A stretch of DNA of 64,000 nt from Pholiota molesta (GCA_014925825.1 JACGCK010000085.1:124001-188000); one strand, 5' to 3'. Counted from the first letter of the stretch, positions 32,739-44,816 are shown. Translations and numbers: made by a program. Notes: generated by a model not told the origin, from the sequence alone.

Positions 32739-33620
32739 GTGTCCAACACAGAAATTATGGTCTTTCAAACAGTCCTTATGTTGCTTGGAGATAATCCAAT
32801 GCATAGCAAGTTTGCATGCCATATTGGACTGCACAGAAAATATTTCTGTCACACATGTTGGGTCAAGGAGACTGATGCCCAAGATGCAGGGATGCTCACA
32901 CTGCCCGACAAAGACAACGACCATGAAGCTAGCCCAGCACCATCACGAGATGTCAGTCCAGCACCTTCAGACAAGCAGAGTTCTGCCCCACCTTTGCCAA
33001 CTGCCATGGTCCCACATGCCAAGAAGAACTGAGGAAAATTGTAGAGGATATGTCAGCAATGTTCAGTTCTATCAAAGGTTTTATTAAGGTATTTTCTGCT
33101 TTTGTTGAATTGTATGTGTATTTGACACACTTCTCCAGCCTGCAAAACTGTGCAACAAAGACAAGACACTCAAGATTCTTGATGGTTATTTTTGAGAAGC
33201 TTATGATACTGGTGCAAAATCACGCCTCAAAATTGCTTGCACCAACACTGGCATCAAGGATACAATGCAAGAATTCTTTTTAGAACATCTTTTTAACTCT
33301 TATCAATCTGTAAAAGGTGCCACAGCAAAACAAGAAGCACTGAATCAGGCTCTTGCTGATCTTTCAGGTGACATTAAAAGTCCTGTATGGTGATTAAAAG
33401 GTAATGTTTGATTCAATTTTCTGGTTGATCATGATGCTTATATTGTAACAAACACAGGTTTGGATCCTCACCAAGATACCCCAGTGGTATTGTTACATGT
33501 CATTTTGCTTGGGTTTGTGAAATATTTTTGGTATGACCTTATATCAAACCAAATCAAAAACAATGCCTCACACAAGACACTCTTAATTCAGTGACTCAAT
33601 AGCTTTGATGTGAAAGCACT
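32739..33620 (+). pseudogene. Fragment of a multi-copy agaricomycete transposon-associated gene
   Basis: Exons give VLMLLGDNPMHSKFACHIGL and KYFCHTCWVKETDAQD, then a Ser/Pro-rich linker. A KGFIK segment ends at a GTATTT...CTCCAG intron. The next exon holds KTLKILDGYF and an in-frame TGA near 33196, and is followed by a GTAATG...ACACAG intron and [28 protein letters not shown]. The pair GDNPMHSEFACHIGL...C..CWVKG and [23 protein letters not shown] is a very common uncharacterised agaricomycete pattern, widely dispersed and probably transposon-borne. More stops follow (near 33595). The 3' part is cut by the SINE-like copy at 33621. Confidence 0.55.
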
Positions 33621-33870
33621 TGTTATAATCAACCAATCGGGTGACCTTAGAAAATGATATGACCAGACCTGGGTTTGAAAGGGGATGCTCTAACCACTGA
33701 GCTATCCGGTCTTGGTGAATAGAGTTGAATGTTTACTGATGAACCATCCAAGGATGGACATGATTTACTCTCATGCCTTTGGCACTCACCTGCCAGCCTA
33801 GGCCTGCATGGTGTGGGAGAAATCAGAGGACCTCCACCTATCATATGATGTGGCAGGAACACCATTTGAC
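33621..33870 (-). mobile_element. SINE-like element, copy 2
   Basis: Reverse complement of the 30142 element, from TGTTATAATCAACC to CACCATTTGAC. The tRNA-like part has a deletion that removes the anticodon arm (GAGCATCCCCTTTCAAACCC). No clear target duplication. Confidence 0.7.
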
Positions 33871-34162
33871 ACATCAACATTTGACCAAAAGTCTGCGCCT
33901 TCCGCAATACAACCTTACAGGACACATTGGTGCTTCACTGGTGGGACAGGCTCAATATCATCAGATCCAATACTGGATTCCTAATCTTCAAGCTCTTGAG
34001 TGTCAACTCCAAGGAGGTCTTGATGTTCAATACAAAAGTGTTGCTGAAAAATAGCAAATGAGATACTGTTTGCACAAAGTATAGACATGAAATCACAAAC
34101 CAAAATGACATTGTGGACTATGTAACCTTGCACTGATGTCCTCGCTTGGCTGCTGTGGTGGT
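33871..34162 (+). other. Short protein-like remnant
   Basis: 33895-34053 encodes LPQYNLTGHIGASLVGQAQY and QYWIPNLQALECQLQGG before a stop. It may belong to the gene interrupted by the SINE-like copy, but I cannot align it to that family. Confidence 0.3.
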
Positions 34163-34871
34163 TAGTGCTTTGAAGTCCGGTCCAGTCCGGTCTTTTGGCC
34201 AAATTTGGGTGGACCGAGACCGAGACCGGTTCATCTACTTTCCAAATGGTCAAAAAACCGGACCGGACCGCAAAAGACCGGTCCACTGCAGTCTTTTTCA
34301 GTCTTTAAACCGGTTTAGACTGGTCTTGGTCTAAACTGGTCTCGGATTGGTTTAGACCAGTCTTTTCAGTAAATTTTCAACAGTAGATAGGTAATATACT
34401 AATTTGTATAAATTATCCGACTAAAATAAAGCAAAGATCATGCAAAATGGCCAAGAAACAAATGAGATACTGATAAAACAGTAGAAAAGAGTAGAGTAAG
34501 TACACCTTGAATGCACCAGCTAATTACTCTGTCAAATCTTATCGTAAAAATATAATCTTGGGCTCGTTAGAAAGCTAAAACTGAGTACATTAATTACTTA
34601 GTCAAATATTATCCAAAAAATATGATCTTGGGCTCGTTAGAAAGGTAAAATTGAGTACTAAAATGCTGCTGTATTGCGAGAGGTGCAGGACCGGTCTAAA
34701 CCGGTCCAGGGCGGTCTTTTGCGGTCTATCTATTTTTTTAAATGACCATGGACTGCAGACCAGACCGCAGTCTTGGTCTTTTGCGGTCTTTCAATTTTCC
34801 GGTCTTTTGCAGTCTTGGTCCGGTCCAGTCTCAGTTTTTGGGCAGTCCCAAGACTGGACCTCAAAGCACTA
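34163..34871 (+). mobile_element. hAT-like miniature element, family 1, complete, 709 bp
   Basis: Termini TAGTGCTTTGAAGTCCGG and GGACCTCAAAGCACTA are inverted repeats (18 of 20 over the first 20). Flanked by a perfect 8-bp duplication GTGGTGGT (34155-34162, 34872-34879). Subterminal GGTCCGGTC/GACCGGTCC arrays lie on both sides. This copy defines the family as hAT-like: YARNG ends and an 8-bp target site. Confidence 0.9.
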
Positions 34872-34879
34872 GTGGTGGT

Positions 34880-35785
34880 ACTTCTCTGTTGCTTTTGCCA
34901 TGAACTTGTCCAGAGATAGTTGATTGGAGCCAATAACACTGTTTCAAAGCTAACAAATGAATGAGTATCAAATATCAAATATATTGATAGAAAAGAAGAC
35001 ATACATCTTGGCGGAATGAATTGCATACACTCAATGTGATTTTTTGACCTTGGACATCTATTTGCTTTCTTGTGTGGGTACAGAAAAGATGTTCTCCATT
35101 CAGTAATTTGCCACATTTTGTCGGACATGTTTCTGCCATCCAAACATGAGTTAAAGTCCTGGTCCATATGAAAAGATATCAACATGACTTAGATCCACTT
35201 CAGAATACAGGTTCTTGAATGAAACATGATGTGGTTGATATATGAACTCCTGGCAGGTGCAATGGACAGTCAACTATCATGAGAAGGGCAAATTATTATC
35301 AGTAAAATATGTAATTTAAGAGGCACAAAGTACATACTGTTTGCTTGCTGGTCAATGAAAAATTTGCATCCAGCTGTATTGAGAGTTTATCCAAAATCCT
35401 CTTGATGTCTCCTCCAAGTCCTGCACCACTGACCAAGTCTGTAGTAGCTGCTTGGACAGCAAGGGTAATGCAATGTTCTGTGGTGAACTGACAGGCAAGT
35501 GTGAAGATGTGCATGTACAAATCTGCCTTTGACAGATTTTTTTTGAAGTTGGTACCAAGCTGGTAACCATGCATTAGTTACAGTTCAGTCTTTGCAAAAA
35601 TTGCATACCTGGTACAATGCTCAGAGATGCAAGACATATATGGGACCCAGCTCAAACTCCTTCAAGATTGTGTTGATGAAGAGTATGCCCTGGTTGACAA
35701 TAGGGTCTGATGTGTAGGATGCAGAAGATGGTTGTGTAGAGTGTGGATGGGCCTGTGGTTGGACAATGTCTGCATCACCTATATG
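34880..35785 (-). pseudogene. Unassigned minus-strand gene fragments
   Basis: Minus-strand frames give FTLACQFTTEHCITLAVQAA TTDLVSGAGLGGDIKRILDK (35570-35330) and FLYPHKKANRCPRSKNHIEC (about 35090), with plausible GT..AG boundaries but no continuous frame. They could be decayed upstream exons of a transposon gene. Not recognised. Confidence 0.3.
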
Positions 35786-36688
35786 TAGTGTTTGCAGGTC
35801 CGGTCCAGTCTGGTCTTTTGCCCAAATTTGGCAAGACTGAGACTGAGACTGGTCCAGGGCAGTCTCAAGACTGCAAAAAACCAACGAAGACCAACATAGA
35901 CTGGTTTATGTCAGTCTTGGGCAGTTCAGCAACTGGCAAAAACCGGTCTCAACCAGTCCTAGTTAAGACTGGTTGAGAACTGGTTGTAGACCGGTCTTAA
36001 CCAGCATTTTAAGCTGGATTTTCCATGTAGAAACCATTTAACTAGTAGAAATTAGACTACTTGAGCACATTTGCCCATATCTCAATGAGTTTATAACCAA
36101 ATATTATGTGTAAAAACTCATTAGATAGGTATTTTAATGTTCTACCTTGGCCCTGGTCTTCGAAAGGCTAGCTTACTTAATGAATGAACCGTTGGCAAAA
36201 GCATCTTGTAGTAGTCTGGTAATGTACATATCATTAATTTAATTATAGCTTAGTCAAATATTGCTTGATTATTTAGGTCTAAAATGCATTAGGCAGGTAT
36301 ATATACCCTCCATGTATGTGCAAGTTTGCAAAAGGCACGAATGGTTAATGGTTGAAACATGGGCAAAAGCGTTTATAAGCACCCAAAATACTCAGCTGAT
36401 TGTAAACTATTAATATCTTTGTCAATTCTTATGCTAAAAATATGGTTTTGACATTGTTCAAAAGGGCTATTAGTGCTCTACTACGCTACAAAAAATCTTG
36501 CAGAAAGACCAGTTGAAACCGGTCCTAACCAGTTTTTATCGGTCTTTTGATTTGGACAATCAGAAAAGACCACGGACTGGACTGCGATTGCGGTCTTGAT
36601 TGGTCCATTCTATTTCCGGTCCACTGTGGTTATGATCCGGTCTTTTTCTGGTCTTTTTCCAGTCTTGTAACTGGACCTGCAAACACTA
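35786..36688 (+). mobile_element. hAT-like miniature element, family 1, complete, 903 bp
   Basis: Perfect 16-bp terminal inverted repeats TAGTGTTTGCAGGTCC / GGACCTGCAAACACTA. Flanks CCTATATG and CCCATATG match 7 of 8, a slightly eroded 8-bp duplication. The interior is shared with 3363, 11040-11560 and 29876. Confidence 0.9.
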
Positions 36689-37062
36689 CCCATATGTCCT
36701 GTGGTGGCATCAAAGTCAAATGAGAGGGTTGGAGAAGCCATGGTAAGGCTCCCAAGATCAATTCTGTGTGAGCGCATCATGGTAAAAATCTTATCAATCT
36801 CATCATATCTTGATTGCTCAAGCTATCTAATCCAGTATCCCACTTAAAAAACAGGAAAAAGGGGCCTCATGACCTGATTTGGAAAAATTCTTCAAATCTA
36901 TGCAGGTATTCCTGTGGGAATGGGCTGTCAGCTCACAATCTGGTCACTCAACATACTACCCAATTCTCAGCGGGCAGCTTGTTGAGCCTTGCTGAGGCCT
37001 CTTGCATGTTGTGCACAAGTATCTAGCAAGCACTGAGTTAAAAGAGAGATAGAATAAATTCT
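36689..37062. other. Stretch without a gene
   Basis: Short frames only. Nothing recognised. Confidence 0.4.
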
Positions 37063-37168
37063 CTCTTCTTTTCTCCCTTTCTCTCCTCTTTTTCTTTTTT
37101 CTTTTTCTTTTCTTTTTCTTTTCTTTTTCTTTTCTTTTTCTTTTCTTTTTCTTTTCTTTTTCTTTTTT
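37063..37168. repeat. Pyrimidine microsatellite (TTTTCTTTTTC)n
   Basis: About 100 bp of TTTTTCTTTTC units, grading left into CTCTCTTCTTTTC. Confidence 0.9.
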
Positions 37169-37189
37169 ATCCCACAGACACTGGTATCT

Positions 37190-37702
37190 GGCCTAATTTA
37201 CCAGTAATTTACCAATAATTTACTGCCTTGGGATCTGACAGATATAAGTCATGTGCCATGGTGCACAGCAGGAATATCATAAATTCAATTCATATGTCTG
37301 TTACAGTGGTGTCTACGAGGTTCTACTCTCATAAGAAATGTTGAAATGGCAGAGGCTTTTCCATCTCATTCCCAGGTCCACAGGAAACCCCAGCGTGTGC
37401 ATGCACACCTGCTGAAAAGGTGCCAGCACCTGCCAGTGCACACACACAAGCACCACACATCCAAAATTAGCGTGTGCCGGAGCAGGTGGCATGATCCGAG
37501 GGTTTGATCACCACTCACATAAGCATGGCATTCCAGAACCACCCAATGAAACCGTAAATCATGTTTGGGGGGGTGAAAAATCACATGAAGATGTAATTTA
37601 CCAGTAATTTACTGTAAATTACACCCCTTCTGGAGGGGCCAAAATTTTTTGCTTGTAAATTACCGGTAAAAAAGGGTGGGGAGGTTTTTACGCAGCCCTA
37701 AT
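37190..37702. mobile_element. Possible miniature element with TTTACCAGTAA repeats
   Basis: AATTTACCAGTAATTTACC repeats at 37196-37230 recur at 37593-37622 and as TTACCGGTAA at 37660. The right edge reads TTTTTACGCAGCCCTA, inverted TAGGGCTGCG, which again fits YARNG loosely. The left terminus and target duplication were not found. Confidence 0.3.
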
Positions 37703-38226
37703 GGGATAGGTGGGAGAGGTCGACTTTTAAGTCATCAACATGGATATATAAATGGAATAACACCGAGGTAGTAGTATACATGCATTGTTGGCCATAGGGA
37801 GGGATCGGTGAAGAAGCCGTTCAGCAGTGCTGCAAGTTTTGGTTGGCAAAGCCAGATTTGTGCAGAATACTGTACCATTTCAACCAAGTGTTCAGTCACA
37901 TGTCATTTTGGCTTGTGAACTGAACACTTGGTCCAAATGTCATAGGTCATTTTCGGGCATGAACAGCACCTATTTTGGTGACTAAAAATAGATTTTCCGC
38001 CGAATCACACAAATTGAGTCATTTTAGCACAGTTTGTACAAATTTCACTCTACATTTTACGAGTCTTTACGCAGTAAAGTGAGTTCTTTTCACCGAGCAA
38101 AAAAAACGTACGCGCTGCCATCCCCATCAGTGATGCCATCAATCACACAATTCATCACATGTTATTTTTATCTCCACAGTGCTTTAAATAGCCTGATATT
38201 TGCCATCATTGATATGTTACTCAAAT
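37703..38226. other. Stretch without a gene
   Basis: AT-rich. No supported feature. Confidence 0.4.
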
Positions 38227-38390
38227 AGATTTGATCAGATCAACGTGCATTATATAAGCCTTGTAATTTGCAGCCATCGTGGATTGCCTCTATTTGGCTA
38301 AGGCTCCATCACACACAGCCCACTTTGATTTGATCAGATCAACTGCATTATATAACCCATGCAAATTGCAGCCATATTGAAGACTGAAAG
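38227..38390 (-). repeat. Diverged ~103-bp satellite, two units, inverted relative to 55069
   Basis: TTTGATCAGATCAAC-GCATTATATAA-CC..TG.AA.TTGCAGCCAT occurs twice, 103 bp apart, separated by GGCTAAGGCTCCA. It is the reverse complement of the units at 55069-55432 (ATGGCTGCATTTTGCATGGC...TATATAAT, GGGGCCTTAGAC), diverged. Confidence 0.65.
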
Positions 38391-39214
38391 ACACTCATAA
38401 TGTAGACCGGACTTTAGTCTGTCGTAACTGTTTTGCCCAAGTTATTAGCAAATGCACTTTTCATCCTCATTTTGGGCACTTGAAAACCGTTTTGGGCGCT
38501 TTTCAATGAATAATAACAGGGCACTTTCGTAATTTTGCAGTATTATTGTACCTTTATATACACCTTTTTAACAAACAAATTAATTGTAAATTGGGATAAG
38601 AATTGACCTGACTGTAATTAATTCTATCTGTCCTATTCATTTTGAGTAATTAAAAGGGTTTAAATAAAGACATGTAGGTGCTGAATATGCCTACATGCTT
38701 TGATTGTCTTACATTATGACGTACAGGGTGTTGGAAAAGGCGTCCTAACGGCATTTTGGTATGCCTGTACGTCATTATTCTGAGACATGTCTTGAAATAT
38801 ACCTATTTTAGGGTCTCAAATCGGATTTAATTGTTCAGGCCTGTATTATGAATGTTTTAGTGGTGGTCCTCTGGATGGTGAGTACTGAATTGATACATAT
38901 TACAAGTAAACTAAAGATTTTTCTTGTAGACAGCTTTACAATCATGTTTCATGGCCTTTTATGAGTGGTCTTATTCACAGTTAAAGTAAGAAATTCATAT
39001 ATATAGTATTAAGCTTTTGGTCTGATATATAATAGTATAAATTCCAATATTGTGTTACTGTACATTTTGTCTATATATCAGTGGCAGAAAATGTATTTTC
39101 TATGTATAGTATCCATCAATTTTGGATATGCACTCTGTTTATGATGCACGTGAATGTAATCATATCGATCACTGATAAGGGATTGGTAGGTCTTTTCTCA
39201 ACATCCATCTCATT
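38391..39214. other. AT-rich stretch holding one palindrome
   Basis: Apart from the inverted repeat at 38715-38776, nothing is seen. Confidence 0.4.
38715..38776. repeat. Short palindromic element, weakest copy
   Basis: TATGACGTACAGG ... CCTGTACGTCAT, an older relative of the 60-bp palindromes at 50701 and 59892. The outer flank CTGAGACATGTC resembles the flanks of the other copies. Confidence 0.65.
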
Positions 39215-40097
39215 ATGGAGCCTGATCTAGGTAAGGTATACCCTCTTAATCCCTGTGTCTGTGTTTGCTAAACTTTGGGTTATTTAGAGGATTTTTATGC
39301 TTCTATGAGATATACAGAAACTCAACGAAGTCTTCATCTTGTTATCTCTTCCATTGTGGCGCGTTTTCACTTGGGACAATCCTCCACCCTTCTCCACCAC
39401 CTCCAACAAACACAGGCCCTCATTTCTGGATCCTATCCTCTATTGGTTTTATTCCCCGACTCTTTTGAACCCAATGATTTGGACATCTTTCTACCTTTGG
39501 ATTCCCCACTTTCACCATCGCCTTTTATCCATTGGATTGAAGATATTTGTGGATACAGAAATGTTTCAACATTTCCCAACCATGGATATATTGGCTTTGA
39601 CAATTATATCACCTGCGTCACCAAGCATCAAAAGCTTGTGGGTGGTAGGGTCACTTCCATCAATATCATTGTTGTCAAGAGATGATGGTTATTCCAGGTT
39701 ATTGCAAAGTTTGCTTCCACCATTACCATGAATTTTATCTCTTATGCCGGCTTCTGTTCCCTCTATCCCAATCTTACTCTTGACAAGAAGGGTCTTGAAC
39801 TTTATTCTGGGAGAACAGAATGGATCAACAAATACCGGAATGGGGATTTGATATCAAAATTTCTCTTCTTGCTTGGCAGGATACTCCTACTCATCATTGC
39901 GGAGAGTATAGCTCTTGCCCTGCTACTTCACGCAATATTGGAGATCTGTATACCTTGTTTGTCCCTTTCACTGGTGATGTGTCTACTGTTAGACAATCAC
40001 AAATGGAATGGCTTGGGAATATGGATTTGGATATATTTAGAGATTGGCAGATAATGCGGGACCCATGCATTGAATATGTTGAGTTTATCATTTTATA
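39215..40097 (+). pseudogene. Nucleotidyltransferase-like orphan gene, broken
   Basis: Exon 1 is 39215-39230 (MEPDL plus one base); a 57-nt intron (39231-39287, GTAAGG...TTTAG) leads into the frame of 39290. The protein has SLHLVISSIVARFHLGQSST, then ISGSYPLLVLFPDSFEPNDL DIFLP and YIGFDNYITCVTKHQKLVGG. GS followed 14 residues later by DLD resembles the G[GS]...[DE]h[DE] core of nucleotidyltransferase folds, and this type is a dispersed agaricomycete family; activity is not shown. An in-frame TGA at 39683-39685 and a one-base frameshift near 39845 (from KYRNG to GFDIKISLLAWQDT) break it. The last frame ends at 40098. It faces the 306-aa gene tail to tail. Confidence 0.55.
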
Positions 40098-40309
40098 ATC
40101 ATTAGTGCTATTTACTGACTTTAATTCAATAGATGGTTATTAGAGTCACGCGCTTTGATTGTCTTGTTATTCAAGATAATACCACCAATATCTTTTATTG
40201 TATCTGTGGAGTTGAATATTATTCTTAGTTATTGAAATTTGATGACTTTTTGTGTCCTTCTTTGATATGAAAGTTTAAAGAATATAGCGGGCATATTTGA
40301 TTTGGATGG

Positions 40310-41483
40310 TTACAAAGACATTCTAGCTAGTTTGATACCCGTCTCATTGACCTCACTGCTTTCCACATAAGCTGACTTTCTCTTGGTGGGAAGTTTATAT
40401 ATCTGCTGATCTGTAGATGGGTAGCGACTCCTCATTCTCAAGATGGCTGCGCGCTATAATAGATTAATGAGCAATTGGAATATTATAAATTTAATGAAAC
40501 ACATACATCTCTGAATGTTTGGTTGAGCAGCAAAACACCACGAAGCAGAGGCACCATCTTGTATTTCTTGTCCTTGGCAGGATATGCTAGAATTACCATA
40601 GTAATCTCGACAATATCACCAATTCTGTAGTTGTTTGGACTGGTGCGCTTATATCTACAAGTTTTATTAGTTGATAAACTTGGAAAGTATCAATTACTTA
40701 CAACACTTGGCCATCCTTATCAGTATATTGCACAAAATAATCAACTTCATTATCTGCAGCATGGACTAGACTGTCTCCTCTCATACTCTCCAAGACGCCT
40801 TCTGGATCAACAGTTTGGTGGAAAGGGAGTGACTCTGTACTTGGAACAAAATGTTTATAGGAAAAGTACCGAGTATGAGAGTCCAAAGCAATATGTTCTC
40901 CATGTTGTGTTGGTTCCCATTGTTCAAGTCTATCGGGAGGAAAGTGGTTTGTAAAAGCCACATAAGCTTTCTCCATGTTGTGCAAATAGTGTTCAAAGAC
41001 AGTATTTCCAAGTCCAGTAATAGTGACAGCTTGCCTCAGATGGGGGCGACTCCGGATTGCTGAGGCTGAGTTGCTGTATGTGCGTATATTAATGGAATGG
41101 TATACATACTGAAATAAAGAAAGACGTACATAGTTTTGGAAACAGGGGGTAACATTTTGGAACAAAGAATGCCTTGTAATCGGATGAAAGCATCTTCCAT
41201 CTGAGAATCCTCCGTGTTAAAGTAACTTAACCTCCAGGATTGGGGCTCAGTACGTGGTACTATGTGTAAGTCATCCAACTTTGATAGCATGAGTTATACC
41301 ACATTTAGCAAAATGCTAAGAGGCTTACATTAATGTTTGCAAGATGGATATCAGCAGAGTCAGAGGAATATGTACGCGCTTCATGGAGTCTATTCAACTC
41401 TTGTTCTAGAAAGATAATCAGTTACTAATCCGTGAAATTTATTCGCACTCACTAGCATCATCCCAAGGGTAATATTCATCCAT
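40310..41483 (-). CDS. Intact six-exon orphan gene, 306 aa
   Basis: Exons on the minus strand: 41483-41453, 41405-41329, 41278-41130, 41073-40702, 40654-40507, 40453-40310. Introns are 47-56 nt, all GT..AG, and the phases close exactly (921 nt). The protein starts MDEYYPWDDAKQELNRLHEA and continues with WRLSYFNTEDSQMEDAFIRL, NTVFEHYLHNMEKAYVAFTN, HTRYFSYKHFVPSTESLPFH, VDPEGVLE and IGDIVEITMVILAYPAKDKK. It ends KRKSAYVESSEVNETGIKLA RMSL. I know this layout from a large family of uncharacterised agaricomycete proteins; it may be a C-terminal module of a longer family member, as the N-terminus here is short. The GDIVE...KYKMV segment looks like a small beta barrel (inference). It is divergent from the AT-hook gene with about 380 bp between the starts, so they may share a promoter region. 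Confidence 0.7.
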
Positions 41484-41862
41484 TGGTGCGGAGAGATCAG
41501 AGCGCAAAGCAAACTACATAGAGTTATATTTATATCTGAATTAATCAGCTGTTTATGCTTATCTGATGGTTACCATCAGATCAATTTAAGCTTCTAGAAG
41601 TTTCTAATGACATGAGTTGCTTAATTGATCATGAATTCTGTTATGGAACATTATAAATAGCTTATGCTATACTGTTTGAGGTATAGACTCTGGGTTTCAT
41701 CAGTTTGACCCTGATATACCGGTAATAATATTACCGTAAGGTTTCCGACACTCCATTAGCCAGATATTTACTGATTATCTTGCTGATTATCTGAACGTGG
41801 GAGTATCTTCTTTTGGTGCTATAAAAGCTATCCCTGTGTAGAAGATTGGATCTTGTACGACC

Positions 41863-44165
41863 ATGCCTCCCCGTGGTAAATCTAGTTCGGCTCCCAGCAA
41901 GGCCCATCCCAGCAAAGATAAGCCTCCAGGCAAACGCGGCCGACCTAGAAAAATAAGGCATAGTGAAGACGAAGACGACAAGTATGTTTGGCTTTTACCT
42001 AATCGGTTTGGCTGTTAATAATTTTCATTTTGTTATAGCACTCCAGCAGTACGCCATGTGTCGCACAAATTGGTGCCCAAGTATGTATTTATAATTCTGT
42101 TTATTGAGTTCTAATATTTATTGTTGCCTTTATTATAGAAGTCCTGGTCGAGAGTTTGTTTTTTTTTTTTTTTTTTTGTTATTTTTTTAAATCTTATTCT
42201 AATATTGGCATTTTTCTCTGTCAGGGTACTTGAGGTTTCCGATTCAGATTCTGAACCCAATAAGATTGCATCCAAGAGCAAGAGATTCATAGAGGATGAA
42301 GCTGAAGAAGAAGACGAGGATAAGGATGAGGATGACCAGTATGTTTCTTGTTATCTTGTCAAGGTATTGAGCTCATTGTATATCAAAAGGTTGGAGCCGG
42401 ATGACTCGTAGGTTATTTTTTGCCAGTTTGGTATCTCAAGATTAACTATTATTTTACAGTATGTATCCTGAACAAGCAACACCGTCCCGTGTGATGGTTC
42501 AGAATCCATCTACTCCCCGTACTCCACCTTTGAGTACGCGCCGTAATGCCAGGTAAGTGGTACAAATGACATAGGATTACTCTGTCTTATTCAATATTTG
42601 GTATAGGACATTTACAGAGCGTGATAGTCCGGATAATCCTTTGGCTTCTGGCTTCCAATTCAAGTCCCCGTGCGTATTGTACTTATTTAAAAGGATAGTG
42701 GCATACACTTATTTTGTTATAGAACCAAGCGTCCTAAAGAAGATGTATATGCGTCTCCAATGGTTCCCAGCTCCAAGAAGGGTTTCCCTCAAAGGTAAGA
42801 TTTGATAATTGTAACTTGTACTATATTCTGATTGTATATTTAGCCAGCAGAAGAAGACTAATCCCAAAGCTTTGGCTATTGACGATGATCTCACTTTTGA
42901 TGACATTTCTGATCCGGATGATCTTAGTGCTTCGGATAAGCCTGCTAATGCTACTGGAAGTGTCTTTCAAGAAGATCTCACGGCGTTAACTATCAAGTTA
43001 GTCCCTTTATACTTTGATTTAATTTATTCTTTGGTATATTTATTCCTATTTAGAAAGTTACCGGCCACTTGTGAGGTTGCAAACCCAGCCAATCAAGATT
43101 CCTACTTGTTGAATAGGGGATACTACAACTCTCTTCCTAATTTACAGTATGTGATTAATTTTCAAGTTTATTAATTATTAATTTTTATATGTAGGTTGGG
43201 TACATTGATTCCTTCAAAGGAATCGCCAGCGGTGGGATTGGTGATGTTTACCCATTGGCGTAAACAAATCAAAGGACTCAAAGTCAAGTGCATTGAAATA
43301 TTGATTGCAAATTACTTTGGTATACTTATATTCAATTAGGCCAGCTTTGGAGGCCATTATTTTTGTTGAAGACGACAATTATGTCAATCCATCCCGTGTT
43401 TCTCCCTTGCAACTTATTGGGAGGTCTCTTGGATCTTTCAACCAACGGTTTGAAGTAACAGTCAATCACCGAGACACTGCCTTGTTTTTGTCTCCGGTCA
43501 TGGTGGTTGATTCTTATCTTCAGACCTTCAATCCCAAATTGCAGTATTCTGGCCATTATCTTACTGGTATTTATCATTCTGAGGAATGGGCGCGTTATGG
43601 CGCACTGCTATGTATGTTGGCACATCAGCCTTCAATGAAGACGCAGATCTGGAAAGACGCTGTGTCTTTTACAACAAAGAGTATTGGGGATCCAAGTGAG
43701 ATTCTCTTATTGCCTCTTTTCTTTTTCTAATTGGATTTAATTGAAATTAGAGCGTGAGGATTTTACAGGTCCTGGTTACACGGTTCCAGGACTTCTTAAT
43801 CCAGCATCCAGCCCTTCCAAGATTAGCAGCTCTCAAGCTGGACATAGTGGTAAAGCAAAGAGCAATAGTCGGGTGTATCCCCCGTTGGCTGCCACAGATC
43901 CCAGTAAGTTGATTATTTTAGACTTAGGAATAATCTAATCTCTTCTTTAGTTCTTGTCTACAATGCGTCCGGCAAGAACTTTGAATATACAGCAGAGACC
44001 TTCAATAATTTGTCCAGTCAATTCGTCCTTTATGATGGCGAGGTTCCTTATGGTTCTCTTGCTGTTATTTGTTATTCTTGTCATATTTCCAAGAATGGTT
44101 CTGAGTGGCGTGTTACCAATTACGCTCAGTGGGTCTTGTTGCTTGGTGTCCCAGAAAATAAGTAG
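41863..44165 (+). CDS. Intact 14-exon AT-hook protein, 532 aa
   Basis: Exons: 41863-41981, 42039-42080, 42139-42153, 42225-42338, 42390-42407, 42460-42552, 42607-42669, 42723-42794, 42844-42996, 43054-43146, 43195-43287, 43340-43695, 43751-43903, 43951-44165. All introns are GT..AG with phases that close to a single 1599-nt frame, two of the exons being only 15 and 18 nt. Residues 23-30, GKRGRPRK, are a classic AT-hook that binds the minor groove of AT-rich DNA. An acidic stretch (EDEAEEEDEDKDEDD) and Ser/Thr/Pro-rich segments follow. The C-terminal half is folded-looking (ALEAIIFVEDDNYVNPSRVS, YSGHYLTGIYHSEEWARYGA, GEVPYGSLAVICYSCHISKN) and not recognised. It is likely nuclear. No signal peptide or membrane segment. 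Confidence 0.8.
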
Positions 44166-44816
44166 TGATTGTATAGAGCCCCTTGAATTTTATTGATTAA
44201 ATTGTATGAACATTGAATGACTTTTTTGAGAAATACATTCTTCTACAAGGTTTTAATCATCAACTGAACAATCTGGTGAAGGATTTGTAATGCGCTTTTC
44301 TTGAATTTAACAATATATATTCACAATTTCCCCAAGTACATTTGCAGTTAGTCATGGAAAATACAGATTGTCTGCATCAACGTACAGACATCATTGCCAG
44401 TAACAAGCTTCTGACACCGGGTAGTAATGCAAACTGCTCCTTGTTCTTGTTGCTCTTTTCCATTGCGTCCAGTATAGCGCGGATGTGCTGGACTGCTTCA
44501 CCGTTTTCGTAATTGTCCAGTGTTGCAGAAATGCAGGCGGATTCACCGGTTATTTGAAGTGCACTTTAGCAAAGCACGAATATGTGCAGTGTCATTGGTT
44601 TCTTAACAGCTATCCGGCCGAGTAGTAATAGATGCAGGTGTCTGGCGCCTGACGATCACAGTAGGCGGATTTTGATTACATATACACTGCAAAATCCTGT
44701 GCTTACATATGCCTAGCACCGGGCCCTATGTCGAATCTAAATGGCATTTGTTTCTATTATATACACACTGTAAACTACTGTGCTTATGTATTGCTGCGTG
44801 ATCAACAGGATGTAAA
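44166..44816. other. Intergenic stretch
   Basis: Separates two converging 3' ends. Nothing supported. Confidence 0.5.
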
